A DNA stretch of 64,000 nucleotides, taken from Acinetobacter pittii. GTDB taxonomy: Bacteria; Pseudomonadota; Gammaproteobacteria; Pseudomonadales; Moraxellaceae. Below the pieces are notes generated by a model. That model made no database searches, was not told the DNA's origin, and was given only the letters and a program-made list of their open reading frames with translations. The stretch spans positions 2,294,001 to 2,358,000 of the forward strand of contig NZ_CP139286.1 in the NCBI RefSeq assembly GCF_034067285.1. The letters are read 5' to 3'. Below, piece by piece: positions 45,876 to 54,181 of the stretch (the first letter of the stretch is position 1; the number at the start of each line of letters is the position of its first letter). Position numbers and translations under genes: made by a program.

Positions 45876-46070
45876 TTAATATGTTTTCATCTGCTTATCA
45901 CGTCGGACTAAACCAAGAACAGCTCTACGTACTCTTATTTCATCTTCGGAAAAAGGGAGATGCACTGTAAGTTCGTAAATTGAGAGAGAATTATTTTCTA
46001 TCAAGAAGCAGTCTTGCTCTGTCGTCCAATGAGAAGTGGTTGTGGGAGTTTGTTTAAGATAACGTTTCAT
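45876..46070 (-). CDS. Small SANT/Myb-like DNA-binding protein (putative)
   Basis: 64 aa from the ATG at 46070, where AGGAAAT sits just upstream. HWTTEQDCFLIENNSLSIYE followed by RRAVLGLVRR has the W-x3-D-x2-L ... LGL-RR pattern of small Myb/SANT-like helix-turn-helix proteins that read DNA in phages and mobile elements. The match is by eye. An imperfect hairpin with a T-tail (46101-46125) lies directly upstream and may act as an attenuator or be a remnant terminator. Confidence 0.5.
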   Translation of the reverse strand: MKRYLKQTPTTTSHWTTEQDCFLIENNSLSIYELTVHLPFSEDEIRVRRAVLGLVRRDKQMKTY

Positions 46071-46210
46071 ATTTCCTAGCAGATCTGTTTGCACATATAA
46101 AAAGCCTGCCTTTGGGGCAAGCTTAGTTTAAATTTTGTGGTGATCATTATTATAGCAGTCTGTAGATAATATGTTCAGTTAATATTGTAGCTACCCTAAC
46201 TAAATATTAT

Positions 46211-46236
46211 AAAAAAAGCCCACGCTCTGTGGGCTT
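46211..46236 (-). terminator. Intrinsic terminator of the 46245 gene
   Basis: AAGCCCAC (46216-46223) and GTGGGCTT (46229-46236) form a GC-rich hairpin followed on the minus strand by a T-run, 9 bases after the stop. Confidence 0.85.
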
Positions 46237-46244
46237 CCTCTCGG

Positions 46245-46562
46245 TTATTTTGCGGCATTCACACCAACAATAAACTGGCTACAATGAGATCCTTCAGATG
46301 CGTTACCTAATTGCTTTTCAGAGAATTTAAATTTAGAAGCAACTGACTCATAATCTTTTTTAAGGCTTTGGCCTGTGAGCTCACCGAACTCTTTCACTTG
46401 CTCTGGTTGCAAGAGGCCATGTTCAACTGCTTGGTTTACCATTACACATGCTGTGGTCATCGCGTCATAACGTGCGGCAGTTTTAGAGTAACCGAGAGCA
46501 CCTATTACTCCACCCACAACCAAACCAATAATTACCGCTAAAATTACGTGCATTTTATTCAT
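46245..46562 (-). CDS. Small membrane-anchored/periplasmic hypothetical protein
   Basis: 105 aa. One N-terminal membrane segment (HVILAVIIGLVVGGVIGALGY, residues 5-25) with Gly-zipper character is followed by a soluble helical domain with two cysteines (near residues 38 and 94) that could form a disulfide in the periplasm. It has its own terminator and no operon partner. No family is recognised. Confidence 0.65.
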   Translation of the reverse strand: MNKMHVILAVIIGLVVGGVIGALGYSKTAARYDAMTTACVMVNQAVEHGLLQPEQVKEFGELTGQSLKKDYESVASKFKFSEKQLGNASEGSHCSQFIVGVNAAK

Positions 46563-46689
46563 TTTTTAAATACCTAAAAATCGAACTTAAAAAGGAACAC
46601 TTTAAGATGTTGTGTTCAAGTTCAATTAGGATAGTCGTATTTACATGATATAAGAAGTTAGAATCTGTCACATTTATTGATAGAAAAAA

Positions 46690-47385
46690 TCAGTCCTTTC
46701 TACTTCGCTTTTGTTTTTTGCTTGGCACTTCTAAAGGAATAGCCACCTTACCTGTACCTAACCCGCGGAAAAAATAATTAATGATATATAAAAATAAAAG
46801 CCCAAAATAAAAAATCGGGAAAATACTAAATAAGCTGACTGCTATTTCCCAGAACATCACCCCCACTCTGTAATTATAACTAAATGCTATAAGTCCACCT
46901 TTACGTCTAGGTCTGTGCTGAGAAATATCATCATCAATAAAATGAAAAATTCCGATAATCAAACATATAGCAAATGTACTTGAGACTAAAGTCTTTTTAA
47001 TTAGAGGCTTTTCTAACCAAGGGTATTTTTTTGAAGATTCAAACTCGGCTTTAAAAAAGAATTTATAAATTTCTTCTTGATAAGCTTTGTTAATCCCGTG
47101 TTCTTTAATAAAAAAATAGCATACTGCACAGCCTAAAAAGAACATGACTATGGTTATGTAAATGCTATAAAGAATCGTAAAAAACGGTAATGGCCCTTTC
47201 GTACCAACAGTCACATGCATAATTTGTGTGATGTATTGATATAGCTCGTACTGCCATTCATTTTTTGGATAAGCAGGAAATACAAATAAAGGAATAATAA
47301 AAAGTATAGAACATAAGGCTATATTTCCTCTGTTTTCTTTACTTTTCCGTGCAAGCTTAGATATAAAGCTTTCTTTAGTGGTCAT
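46690..47385 (-). CDS. Integral membrane protein, unknown function
   Basis: 231 aa with about four hydrophobic helices (residues about 22-40, 67-92, 128-147 and 180-207), a basic N-terminus and a Lys/Arg-rich tail (KKQKRSRKD). No conserved motif is recognised. It stands alone on the minus strand upstream of the second TetR gene, with no visible terminator hairpin of note. Confidence 0.6.
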   Translation of the reverse strand: MTTKESFISKLARKSKENRGNIALCSILFIIPLFVFPAYPKNEWQYELYQYITQIMHVTVGTKGPLPFFTILYSIYITIVMFFLGCAVCYFFIKEHGINKAYQEEIYKFFFKAEFESSKKYPWLEKPLIKKTLVSSTFAICLIIGIFHFIDDDISQHRPRRKGGLIAFSYNYRVGVMFWEIAVSLFSIFPIFYFGLLFLYIINYFFRGLGTGKVAIPLEVPSKKQKRSRKD

Positions 47386-47551
47386 ATTTATATCTTACAA
47401 TTTGGAATAATGGGTTTAATTCTATAAAGTTCATTAAAACCCTTTTTTAATATTCATAACAATTCATTCATTTGAATTAATAACTGCATGTTTTAGATTA
47501 AATCAAAAATTAATCCAATTTATAAAAATTTTTCCTCTTTCTAATCGCTCC

Positions 47552-48106
47552 CTACCCAAACCCCATCAAGAAATACTCAAGTAACCGCTCTCTTTCATCT
47601 GGTTTGTTTGGGTCTAAAAGTTGAACCATCGCCCCGTCAATCACAAACAAGAACATGTGGGCATCTTGCTTTGTGGCAGTACTTTTTACTGTTAGAAGCA
47701 AGTTGTAGATTTCATTGATAAACCAGTTTCTATAATCAACTACAAGCTGATATGCCTTTGGATGTGATTTTGCAATTTCAAAAATGGCTTTAAACGGCAA
47801 ATGATAAAGCCCATCTAAATCGGCATGTAAAAAGTAAATTTTGCGAAGTTTTTCAACCAGTGTTAAATCTTTATGCGCGTAAATAATCGAAATGACCTCA
47901 TGTTTAAGCCCTTCCTTTTGAAAACTTAGGCTCATTTCAATAAGGCGCTCTTTTGAGTGAAAATAATTATAAAAAGTCGCTTTGGGTGTTTTTGATGACT
48001 CGATAATTCGGTCTATTCCGACATTGTGAAAACCATATTTATTAAAAAGAAATCTTGAGGTGTGAAGCACGCTTAAAGCACGGAATGAAAGATCTGAATG
48101 TGGCAT
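47552..48106 (-). CDS. TetR-family regulator of TetR/C4-like RNA module 2
   Basis: A 184-aa paralogue of the TetR at 31997, with the same HTH layout (VLHTSRFLFNKYGFHNVGID to KATFYNYFHSKERLIE) and nearly the same effector-domain core (VVDYRNWFINEIYNLLLTVK and IDGAMVQLL). It is transcribed away from the second C4-like RNA about 280 bp to the right, like its paralogue. Parts of the intervening DNA also match between the two modules, for instance around ATCTC..GTTTATTGTT. The whole TetR-RNA unit therefore seems duplicated. Confidence 0.85.
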   Translation of the reverse strand: MPHSDLSFRALSVLHTSRFLFNKYGFHNVGIDRIIESSKTPKATFYNYFHSKERLIEMSLSFQKEGLKHEVISIIYAHKDLTLVEKLRKIYFLHADLDGLYHLPFKAIFEIAKSHPKAYQLVVDYRNWFINEIYNLLLTVKSTATKQDAHMFLFVIDGAMVQLLDPNKPDERERLLEYFLMGFG

Positions 48107-48360
48107 AGTTTTTACCGTTATAAATTCTTGTTGTTTCTAAATGAGATACTTTTTGGGGAGAAAAAAGGCATAGCAAAGCCCGTAAAGACTGTGCGTGGCA
48201 CATCTCAAGTTTTATTGTTAGTTAAGTTTTTAGACGAAATGATTTAAAGCCTGAAAACCTTACGGCGATCAAACTGCTTTAAAAGTTTAAGTTGTGTCGT
48301 TATAGCTTTTAGCAAAGGCTGCCAAGAAATAATGGATGTGCAAAGCCAACTCCTTTTTAA

Positions 48361-48374
48361 TTGGAGTTCTGCCA
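48361..48374. repeat. 14-bp direct repeat, left copy
   Basis: TTGGAGTTCTGCCA occurs here and, identically, at 49628-49641. The repeats bracket the C4-like RNA and the frameshifted HD gene, about 1.27 kb. The left copy includes GTTCTGCCA, which pairs with TGGCAGAAC at 48391-48399. Confidence 0.6.
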
Positions 48375-48579
48375 GACATTAAAATTATGGTGGCAGAACG
48401 AAAGGGGGTTAGCAGACTGGTCAAACGTGGCCAGCACACCCGAAGGTGTCCCCCTCCCGTTCCGCCGCAGAGGGGGCACGAGGGCTCAACACTAAAAGTA
48501 TGAAACTTTTAATGCACGTTTGATGCGGTCTGCTAAAACCGACTGGCAATGTGGCCAGCAGGCGAAGAATAATATTCAC
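48366..48579 (+). ncRNA. C4-antisense-like structured RNA, copy 2
   Basis: Leading inverted repeat GTTCTGCCA (48366-48374) with TGGCAGAAC (48391-48399). Then long-range stem TTAGCAGAC (48409-48417) with GTCTGCTAA (48528-48536); CTGG/CCAG (48417-48434); ACACC-CGAA-GGTGT; GTGTCCCCCTC with GAGGGGGCAC; TAAAAGT/ACTTTTA (48493-48511); and CTGGC/GCCAG near 48543-48558. Conserved ends TGGCAGAACGAA and ATTCAC match copy 1. The family resembles C4 antisense RNA of phages P1/P7, which blocks antirepressor translation; many Acinetobacter genomes carry such sRNAs. No ant-like target is seen next to it. Confidence 0.7.
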
Positions 48580-48784
48580 ATGTCTTTCAGTCAAGTATGC
48601 AAAATGACATTTGTTTTAAAATAGATCATTAAAAAGTAAGGATAAATAATTAAAATTTATTGTTAAATTGGGATTTATAAAATGCCTATCAATCAAAGCT
48701 CTATCGATGTCTTAAAAGAGAAAACTTGCAAAAAATCATCTATGGCAATATTTTAGAGTAATTACTCTAAAATGAGATCTAATA

Positions 48785-49542
48785 ATGAAAACTAAAAGAA
48801 TTGGTTCGTATCACTGGATGCAAGCTACCAATGGTCAGCTCAGCTTCAAAGACAAAATTAAGTTAATTCAAAAAATTATGCTGCCCAGTGTTATGGCCTC
48901 TATAAAAATAAATTACTTTCGGTTCAAAACTTCCGATGATTTTGATATCGATCAGATCGTAATACCTGATACTCAAATGGTTAAAGTCGCGCTTGATGAA
49001 CTAGAGGCTAAAGCAAATATATCTATCTACAATCATTCATGGCGCACTTATTTCTGGGGGGCTGCTTTAGGCAATATACAAAGACGGCAATTTGATGATG
49101 AGTCACTTTTAATAGCCTCACTTTTTCATGATATTGGCTTAACTGAGCAACATACTCATAGTAAAGGTTGTAACTGTTTTACCTATGAGAGTGCTAAACA
49201 ATTTGAGCAAAAGGCTAAAGAACATAGCTTCGATGAGAAAAAAGTGAAGTTATTAAAGATGCTATCTGCTTACATATGAATGGCTATATAGATCATTCTG
49301 ACCCAGCAGAAATTACTCTTTTACAGCAAGGTGCATCCTGTGATGTGATTAGTGACGGTCTATATAAACTCCCCCTATCTTTTCGAAAGGAAATTTTAGA
49401 AAAATATCCTAGAAAACAATTTAATAAAGAATTTATCGAGCTTATTAATTTAGAAACTAAGAATGTATCAAATTCTCGAACGAGTTTATTAAGTAGTCTT
49501 GGTTTACCCCTTATGATTAATTCAAACTTATTTAAAGAGTAG
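48785..49542 (+). pseudogene. HD-domain (cyanamide hydratase-like) protein, frameshifted
   Basis: The first frame gives 164 aa with NHSWRTYFWG and SLFHDIGLTEQH, the first His and the HD pair of HD-domain hydrolases of the cyanamide hydratase type, then stops at 49279. A second frame from about 49256 carries on the same protein: reading AICLHMNGYIDHSDPAEI and onward for about 90 residues. A one-base loss near 49250 (a TTAATTAAA-like run now reads TTATTAAA) would explain both. The last metal-ligand Asp likely lies past the shift, so the product should be inactive. A sequencing error is possible. Intact homologues would be about 250 aa. Confidence 0.78.
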
Positions 49543-49627
49543 AAATATTAATATTTATAAGGTGTTTACACCAAGTATTGAAACGCCCTAAGTTGTATTC
49601 ATTGTGACAAAGACAGATCCCTTATAT

Positions 49628-49641
49628 TTGGAGTTCTGCCA
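49628..49641. repeat. 14-bp direct repeat, right copy
   Basis: Identical to 48361-48374. Here the sequence after it (TAATATTAGGGTTGCCGAA) no longer completes the hairpin, so this looks like a partial copy of the C4-like leader. It lies in the 130-bp gap between the HD pseudogene and the EAL gene. Confidence 0.55.
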
Positions 49642-49672
49642 TAATATTAGGGTTGCCGAATTACCCTTTTAT

Positions 49673-51016
49673 TTACTTTTTAAAATGTGGCAATTGTTGC
49701 ATAAAATCATTTAAAGACTTCGGGCAGCCCCATAAGTAACCTTGAAACTCAGTACATCCATTATCTTTAAAAGTATTAAATTGTTCAGTCGTTTCAATAC
49801 CTTCTACCAACACTCTGAGGTTCAGATCTAGACCAATTTTAATAATGCCTGTGACTAATTTATTACTGCGCTTATCCTCCAAAGCTGCCTGCACAAAGCT
49901 ACGATCAATTTTGATTTGCTTAATCGGCATTTTTTGTAAATAACTTAAAGATGAATAACCTGTACCAAAATCATCAAGAGAAAGTTGGATTCCATTTTTT
50001 GAGAGGAAATGCATTTTTTCAATCATGCTTGCGCAATTATTTAAAGCAATGTTTTCAGTAATTTCTAAAATGAGCCGAGATGGATTTATGCCGTATTGCA
50101 GAATCAAATCAATCAACGTTTGCTCAAAGGTAGGCTGCATAAAATGATCAGCACTAATATTAATTGAAAGCGTAAGATCTTTGGTCTCGGCTTGTTTACT
50201 CCAATCTTGTAAAACTTTGCAGCCCTGAGTTAATACCCACTCCCCAATCTCTGGCATTAATCCATAATTTTCAGCTGCTGGAATAAAGTCTGGTGTTGGA
50301 ACATAACCCAAAACAGGATGACGCCATCTGAGCAGAGCTTCCGCACCAATCAGCCTTTCGGATGAATCTATTTGGGGTTGATAGAAAAGCTCAAATTGTT
50401 CTTTCGCAAGTGCTAAACGTAGGTCTTGCACCATGGAGTTTTCGGTTTGTATTTCTAATTGCATGGTATAGATTGAAATACAAATCATGAGTGTCGCTAC
50501 ACACGTTGCAATCCATCCCCCATGGTCACGAATATCTTCAGATAGTGGTATAGCACTCTCAAGATTAAAAGAGGTTCCACTAAAAAATATAAAACACCCA
50601 ATCGACAATAAAATTAAAATAAATTGTAAATAGCTTGGATTTCTACGGTAATTTAAATACCCCAATATCGCTCCAGCAGGTAAAAACAATTGGGCCACTT
50701 GCGGACGGTCATTGGTCGCCACATCAAAAAATAAGCAAAAAATGACTGGAAAAACGAGTAAAACAACTTGAGATAAAAGAATGCCCGCTGAAATACGATT
50801 TATATAAATAAGACAAAGGCTAAATATGGAGATCAGTGTAAAAAAGATATCCATATAAACAATTAACCACATTTGTGCGAATGCAAAATATATGGTCCAA
50901 AACAAACAAAAAATGATGCAAATAAAGATATTTGCTTTGGCTGCAATTGTAAGCTGCTGGTCCTTTACGGCGCGATAATTTTTCTGACGTTTTTTAAAGT
51001 AAGACGAAGCTAACAT
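49673..51016 (-). CDS. Membrane-bound EAL-domain c-di-GMP phosphodiesterase
   Basis: 447 aa. About six hydrophobic helices fill residues 25-190 as an integral sensory region. The EAL domain follows from about 200: GAEALLRWRHP (EAL motif), ITENIALNN, DDFGTGYSSLSYL (loop 6), IKIDRSFVQ and VEGIET. All the catalytic metal-site signatures are present, so an active phosphodiesterase that lowers c-di-GMP is likely. There is no GGDEF domain. It is divergent from the DUF1826 gene. The signal it senses is unknown. Confidence 0.88.
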   Translation of the reverse strand: MLASSYFKKRQKNYRAVKDQQLTIAAKANIFICIIFCLFWTIYFAFAQMWLIVYMDIFFTLISIFSLCLIYINRISAGILLSQVVLLVFPVIFCLFFDVATNDRPQVAQLFLPAGAILGYLNYRRNPSYLQFILILLSIGCFIFFSGTSFNLESAIPLSEDIRDHGGWIATCVATLMICISIYTMQLEIQTENSMVQDLRLALAKEQFELFYQPQIDSSERLIGAEALLRWRHPVLGYVPTPDFIPAAENYGLMPEIGEWVLTQGCKVLQDWSKQAETKDLTLSINISADHFMQPTFEQTLIDLILQYGINPSRLILEITENIALNNCASMIEKMHFLSKNGIQLSLDDFGTGYSSLSYLQKMPIKQIKIDRSFVQAALEDKRSNKLVTGIIKIGLDLNLRVLVEGIETTEQFNTFKDNGCTEFQGYLWGCPKSLNDFMQQLPHFKK

Positions 51017-51350
51017 ACATAAATCAACCTAAAATATAAAAAAGCACTCTCTTTGTCAGTCATGCTCTATTTCAAAATCCACCAATAAAACTTAGTTTTC
51101 TATAAAGTTATTATTTATCTAATATTTTTGAGTTTAAAAAACCGCCTACTCTTCACAATAAAATCCATTTATTTAAGAGGTTTAATGAAAAGATATCCGC
51201 TTTTCAGGTTCCTATAATTTTAAAGTATCAGTCTCTAACGATACATGCTTCGGCCTAACAGGCACAAGTCTTAAATACTCACAGTTTTACTCGCTTCAAA
51301 GAGACCCTGACCTATCTAAAGTGGAATATTTTCAACTCAGCTCAGGCTAT

Positions 51351-51373
51351 AATATTAGACCTGCTCTAATATT
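51351..51373 (+). promoter_or_regulatory. Inverted repeat in the leader of the DUF1826 gene
   Basis: Perfect 9-bp arms AATATTAGA (51351-51359) and TCTAATATT (51365-51373) with a 5-base spacer, ending 11 bases before the ATG. It could be a repressor operator or an RNA hairpin covering the ribosome site. The rest of the 51017-51350 gap shows no other clear element. Confidence 0.5.
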
Positions 51374-51384
51374 TTATTTCTCCA

Positions 51385-52083
51385 ATGAAGAATGCTTTTT
51401 CTGACAGCAAACAAATTAAACAAGTTTCTAGCTTCTCTGAACTTGTAAATACAAAGTTCCAAGGTGAGACAAATGCGATTTGCTGGCATAGAAATTTGGT
51501 GGGCGACTTTAAGGAAATTGTGAATAAAATTGAGTTAAAAGAAAATATTACAGAAGTTTCTACTGAAGACTTGCTAGCACTTGAGCTTTCAGAACAAGGT
51601 GATTTGGCTCGAGACATTATTTTAAAAGACATGCAGCTTTTAACTGATATGGGTGCCTCACCTGTACTTAATTTGCTTAAACACTATGAGCGCGATGAAG
51701 AGCTAGATTTTATTTCAACAGATGTATATTCATTTCATGTTGATCGCTCCCCAATTGAAACCGATACATTCTTATGCACCTATCACGGCGCTGCGAGTGA
51801 TATTGTGCCCAATGATCAGGTTCAACAAAAAGTTTTAATTCCAGAAATTAGAGAAAAGCTCAAAGAATTACATGATGGCACAGATGCTGAGTTTGAAGCT
51901 TTTTTGGCAGAATATTTCTTTGATTTACATTATCAGCCTAAACCAAATGCACAGCCTATAAATTTAGGTACGGGACATATTTGGCGTTTGGCAGTAGATC
52001 ATCCTACTCAAAAGGTTCTACCTTGTGTTCATCGAGCGCCTGTCGAAAAAGATGGCGAGTACCGATTGCTGTTGATCTGCTAA
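51385..52083 (+). CDS. DUF1826 family protein
   Basis: 232 aa, soluble. DVYSFHVDRSPIETDTFLCTYHG (near residue 112), LGTGHIWRLAVDHP and the final CVHRAP are the conserved DUF1826 blocks. Their His/Asp residues could bind a metal. Members are found near zinc-homeostasis (COG0523) genes in other bacteria, but none is adjacent here. No good Shine-Dalgarno site is seen before the ATG; the inverted repeat just upstream may control expression. The function is unknown. Confidence 0.75.
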   Translation: MKNAFSDSKQIKQVSSFSELVNTKFQGETNAICWHRNLVGDFKEIVNKIELKENITEVSTEDLLALELSEQGDLARDIILKDMQLLTDMGASPVLNLLKHYERDEELDFISTDVYSFHVDRSPIETDTFLCTYHGAASDIVPNDQVQQKVLIPEIREKLKELHDGTDAEFEAFLAEYFFDLHYQPKPNAQPINLGTGHIWRLAVDHPTQKVLPCVHRAPVEKDGEYRLLLIC

Positions 52084-52244
52084 ATATATTCTCTCTACAT
52101 AATACAAGAAACCTCTCCCTTAAAAATTTAGATGTTATACCACTTAATAACTGAGAGCTTATTAATGATTTCTACAGCAAATTTAAAACATCAAATAAAT
52201 TAAATGTCATCAATTTAAATTAGAATAATTTTAAACTTATATAA

Positions 52245-52281
52245 AAAAATTAGGGCTATATTACATATAATAATCTAGCCC
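52245..52281 (-). terminator. Intrinsic terminator of the heme oxygenase gene
   Basis: AGGGCTA (52252-52258) pairs with TAGCCCT (52275-52281); on the minus strand seven T residues follow. It is about 40 bp past the stop. Confidence 0.8.
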
Positions 52282-52321
52282 TGCGCTAAAGTTTTAGTTT
52301 AAAGTTTTGATTTCTTATTAT

Positions 52322-52909
52322 TTAGATTAATTCATCTAAATTTTCCAACATAGTCCCAAATTTATTAAACGCAGCAAATGCGCCGTCTACTACCAAATGT
52401 TGTTGATCCAAACTTAAGTTAAGTTGGTTTAATTGATTTATAAAATTTTCCCAATATTTAAGTCTACCTTCAGGATGCTCTGCCAAGTTTCTTGCACCAA
52501 AATGCTCTGATAGATAATAGCTCTCTTTAGCACTTTTCAACAAAATCGCTGCGCCTAAAGTAGACCCTTCAGAAACATATAGCCAGCCTAAAGCTTCATA
52601 TATATTTAAAGTTTTCAGATCTTTTAACACATCATTTTCTGCCACAATACCAAGGTCGTCCATATCTTTTTTTATGGCATTCAACCTTTCAGCACATTTA
52701 ATACCAGAAATTAAATGAGCAACACTATGTACATTAAAAATCTCTGTAACATAAACATGAAAATAATATTGAGCTAATGTGAAATTTTTATACCGACCTA
52801 CATTATTAAAAAGATCCAAACTGATCATTAAATTTCTTAATCTTTCATGCTCGCATGCAGTTTGTCTTTTTATTTTACAGTGTAAAGTAGGTCTTACAAA
52901 AGTATTCAT
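52322..52909 (-). CDS. Biliverdin-producing heme oxygenase
   Basis: 195 aa from the ATG at 52909; a longer frame starts at 52981 but its extra residues are non-conserved and hydrophobic. The heme-ligand His lies in CEHERLRN near residue 21. GWLYVSEGSTLGAAILLK near residue 120 is the signature helix over the heme. The enzyme opens heme to biliverdin, CO and free iron in the cytoplasm. It is co-directional with and 182 bp downstream of an omptin gene, with a Fur-like box further upstream. No heme receptor or TonB gene is in the window. Confidence 0.88.
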   Translation of the reverse strand: MNTFVRPTLHCKIKRQTACEHERLRNLMISLDLFNNVGRYKNFTLAQYYFHVYVTEIFNVHSVAHLISGIKCAERLNAIKKDMDDLGIVAENDVLKDLKTLNIYEALGWLYVSEGSTLGAAILLKSAKESYYLSEHFGARNLAEHPEGRLKYWENFINQLNQLNLSLDQQHLVVDGAFAAFNKFGTMLENLDELI

Positions 52910-52999
52910 GTCGCCGCCCGAAAACAAAATTTCATTTAAATAAAAACAATATGTCTTAATTAAAAAATCAAAAAAAGACATAATAAATAATAAGTTAAT

Positions 53000-53033
53000 T
53001 AGATATACCCTATAATTTTATGAGGTATATCTA
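53000..53033 (-). other. Perfect 10-bp hairpin between omptin and heme oxygenase genes
   Basis: TAGATATACC (53000-53009) and GGTATATCTA (53024-53033) with a 14-base loop. On the minus strand it follows the omptin stop by 58 bases. The T-tail is poor (TAATTAAC), so partial termination or RNA processing between the two genes is possible. Confidence 0.55.
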
Positions 53034-53091
53034 AAATCAAAAAATTAAGTTCAATTATTTAAATTAAAAATAATTTTAAGATTCAACTAAA

Positions 53092-54051
53092 TTAGAAAGT
53101 ATGTTTTACACCCACACTTAAAGTATAGTGTTTGTTTGAGATACCACCTGTAGCACCACTATATCCCTGCTCGCCGTCTACATCTTGCCATGTTGGACCT
53201 TTTGCAAGCTTATATTCATTCCAGTTAAATTCGGTAAATAACTTAGTTCCCGGAATTACATTATATCCAACATTAACTGTTGCCCCATAATAATCAGAAC
53301 GTTTTGCATTATTTGTAGAAACAAATGAACGTAGATAATGATTATCAAAATCTTTGGCTTTAGCCCATGGACTATATTTAACCGAACCATTTAATTCAAA
53401 GTTCTTGTAAATATATTGTCCTGCTAAACCAAAGTATGGAACGCTGAATTTCTGTTGATATCCAATAATTGAGACACCTGGTTCAAACTCACCTTCAAGA
53501 GTTTGCGCGCTGCCAGGGATATATTCACCCTCTTCATCACTATCAGAATATTTAAAAGTTCCACCACTCGCATTCCAGCTAAAGCGGCTCTCTTGGTATC
53601 CCACTAAACCACTTACCTTTAAAGAAGGTTTATTAAAAATCAACCCTTGAAAGTTAAGGTCAAATTCATTTGCATGGTTAAGTTTTGCATTAGGGTGATG
53701 AGACCAATCTGTGACTAAATTCGCGTCTTCCTCATCTTGCCAATCATAGTCATCCATTGTGGTTTTGTTACTTGAAACTGTTGTCCAACCATTTGCGTTA
53801 AATGATAACCATGGCAAAAATTGCCAAGATAAATCTGCTTTTACAATGGGTGCATTTTTCATTTCCCAGTTCAACTGGGAAAGTTTTTCATTATCAGCTA
53901 ATACTAATTCGTGTGCTTTTCCGCCATTTAAAATACCTGATGACAAAGATGCAGATACATTAGAAGGAGTAAACTGATTCCATTGACTATCTGCATTTGC
54001 GTGAACAGCGCAAGAAGCTAAAACGGCAAAAAATAAAGAATACTTTTTCAA
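53092..54051 (-). CDS. Omptin-family outer-membrane protease
   Basis: 319 aa from a TTG at 54051, chosen because it gives a clean signal peptide (KKYSLFFAVLASCAVHANA, cut before DSQWNQF) and follows GGGAA; the ATG at 54138 would add a long hydrophobic stretch. The mature protein matches OmpT block by block: MDDYDW (Asp101/Asp103), HANEFDLNFQG, GYQESRFSWNASGG, FDNHYLRSF (Asp236/His238) and the C-terminal GVKHTF. All four catalytic residues are present. Omptins cleave peptides, antimicrobial peptides and plasminogen at basic residues, outside the cell. They are well known in Enterobacteriaceae; here a heme oxygenase gene follows. Confidence 0.88.
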   Translation of the reverse strand: MKKYSLFFAVLASCAVHANADSQWNQFTPSNVSASLSSGILNGGKAHELVLADNEKLSQLNWEMKNAPIVKADLSWQFLPWLSFNANGWTTVSSNKTTMDDYDWQDEEDANLVTDWSHHPNAKLNHANEFDLNFQGLIFNKPSLKVSGLVGYQESRFSWNASGGTFKYSDSDEEGEYIPGSAQTLEGEFEPGVSIIGYQQKFSVPYFGLAGQYIYKNFELNGSVKYSPWAKAKDFDNHYLRSFVSTNNAKRSDYYGATVNVGYNVIPGTKLFTEFNWNEYKLAKGPTWQDVDGEQGYSGATGGISNKHYTLSVGVKHTF

Positions 54052-54162
54052 TTTCAAATTCCCAAAAACAAAAAAAAAGGAGATACCAAAGCTGGTTTTT
54101 GTGAAACCTATCACAAAAAATATAATAAAAAAAATCAATTAATCCCTATGACTTAAATAAAT

Positions 54163-54181
54163 AATAATGATAATGGTTAAA
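54163..54181 (-). promoter_or_regulatory. Fur-box-like site upstream of the omptin gene
   Basis: AATAATGATAATGGTTAAA matches the 19-base Fur consensus (GATAATGATAATCATTATC) at 14 positions. It lies about 110 bp before the omptin TTG. The remaining gap to 54733 is nearly all A and T with no other clear signal, so a chance match is possible. Confidence 0.4.

Noticed and set aside
48785..49542. Two separate small genes (164 and 88 aa)
   Set aside because: Their reading frames join into one HD-domain protein by one base; a frameshifted gene explains both better.
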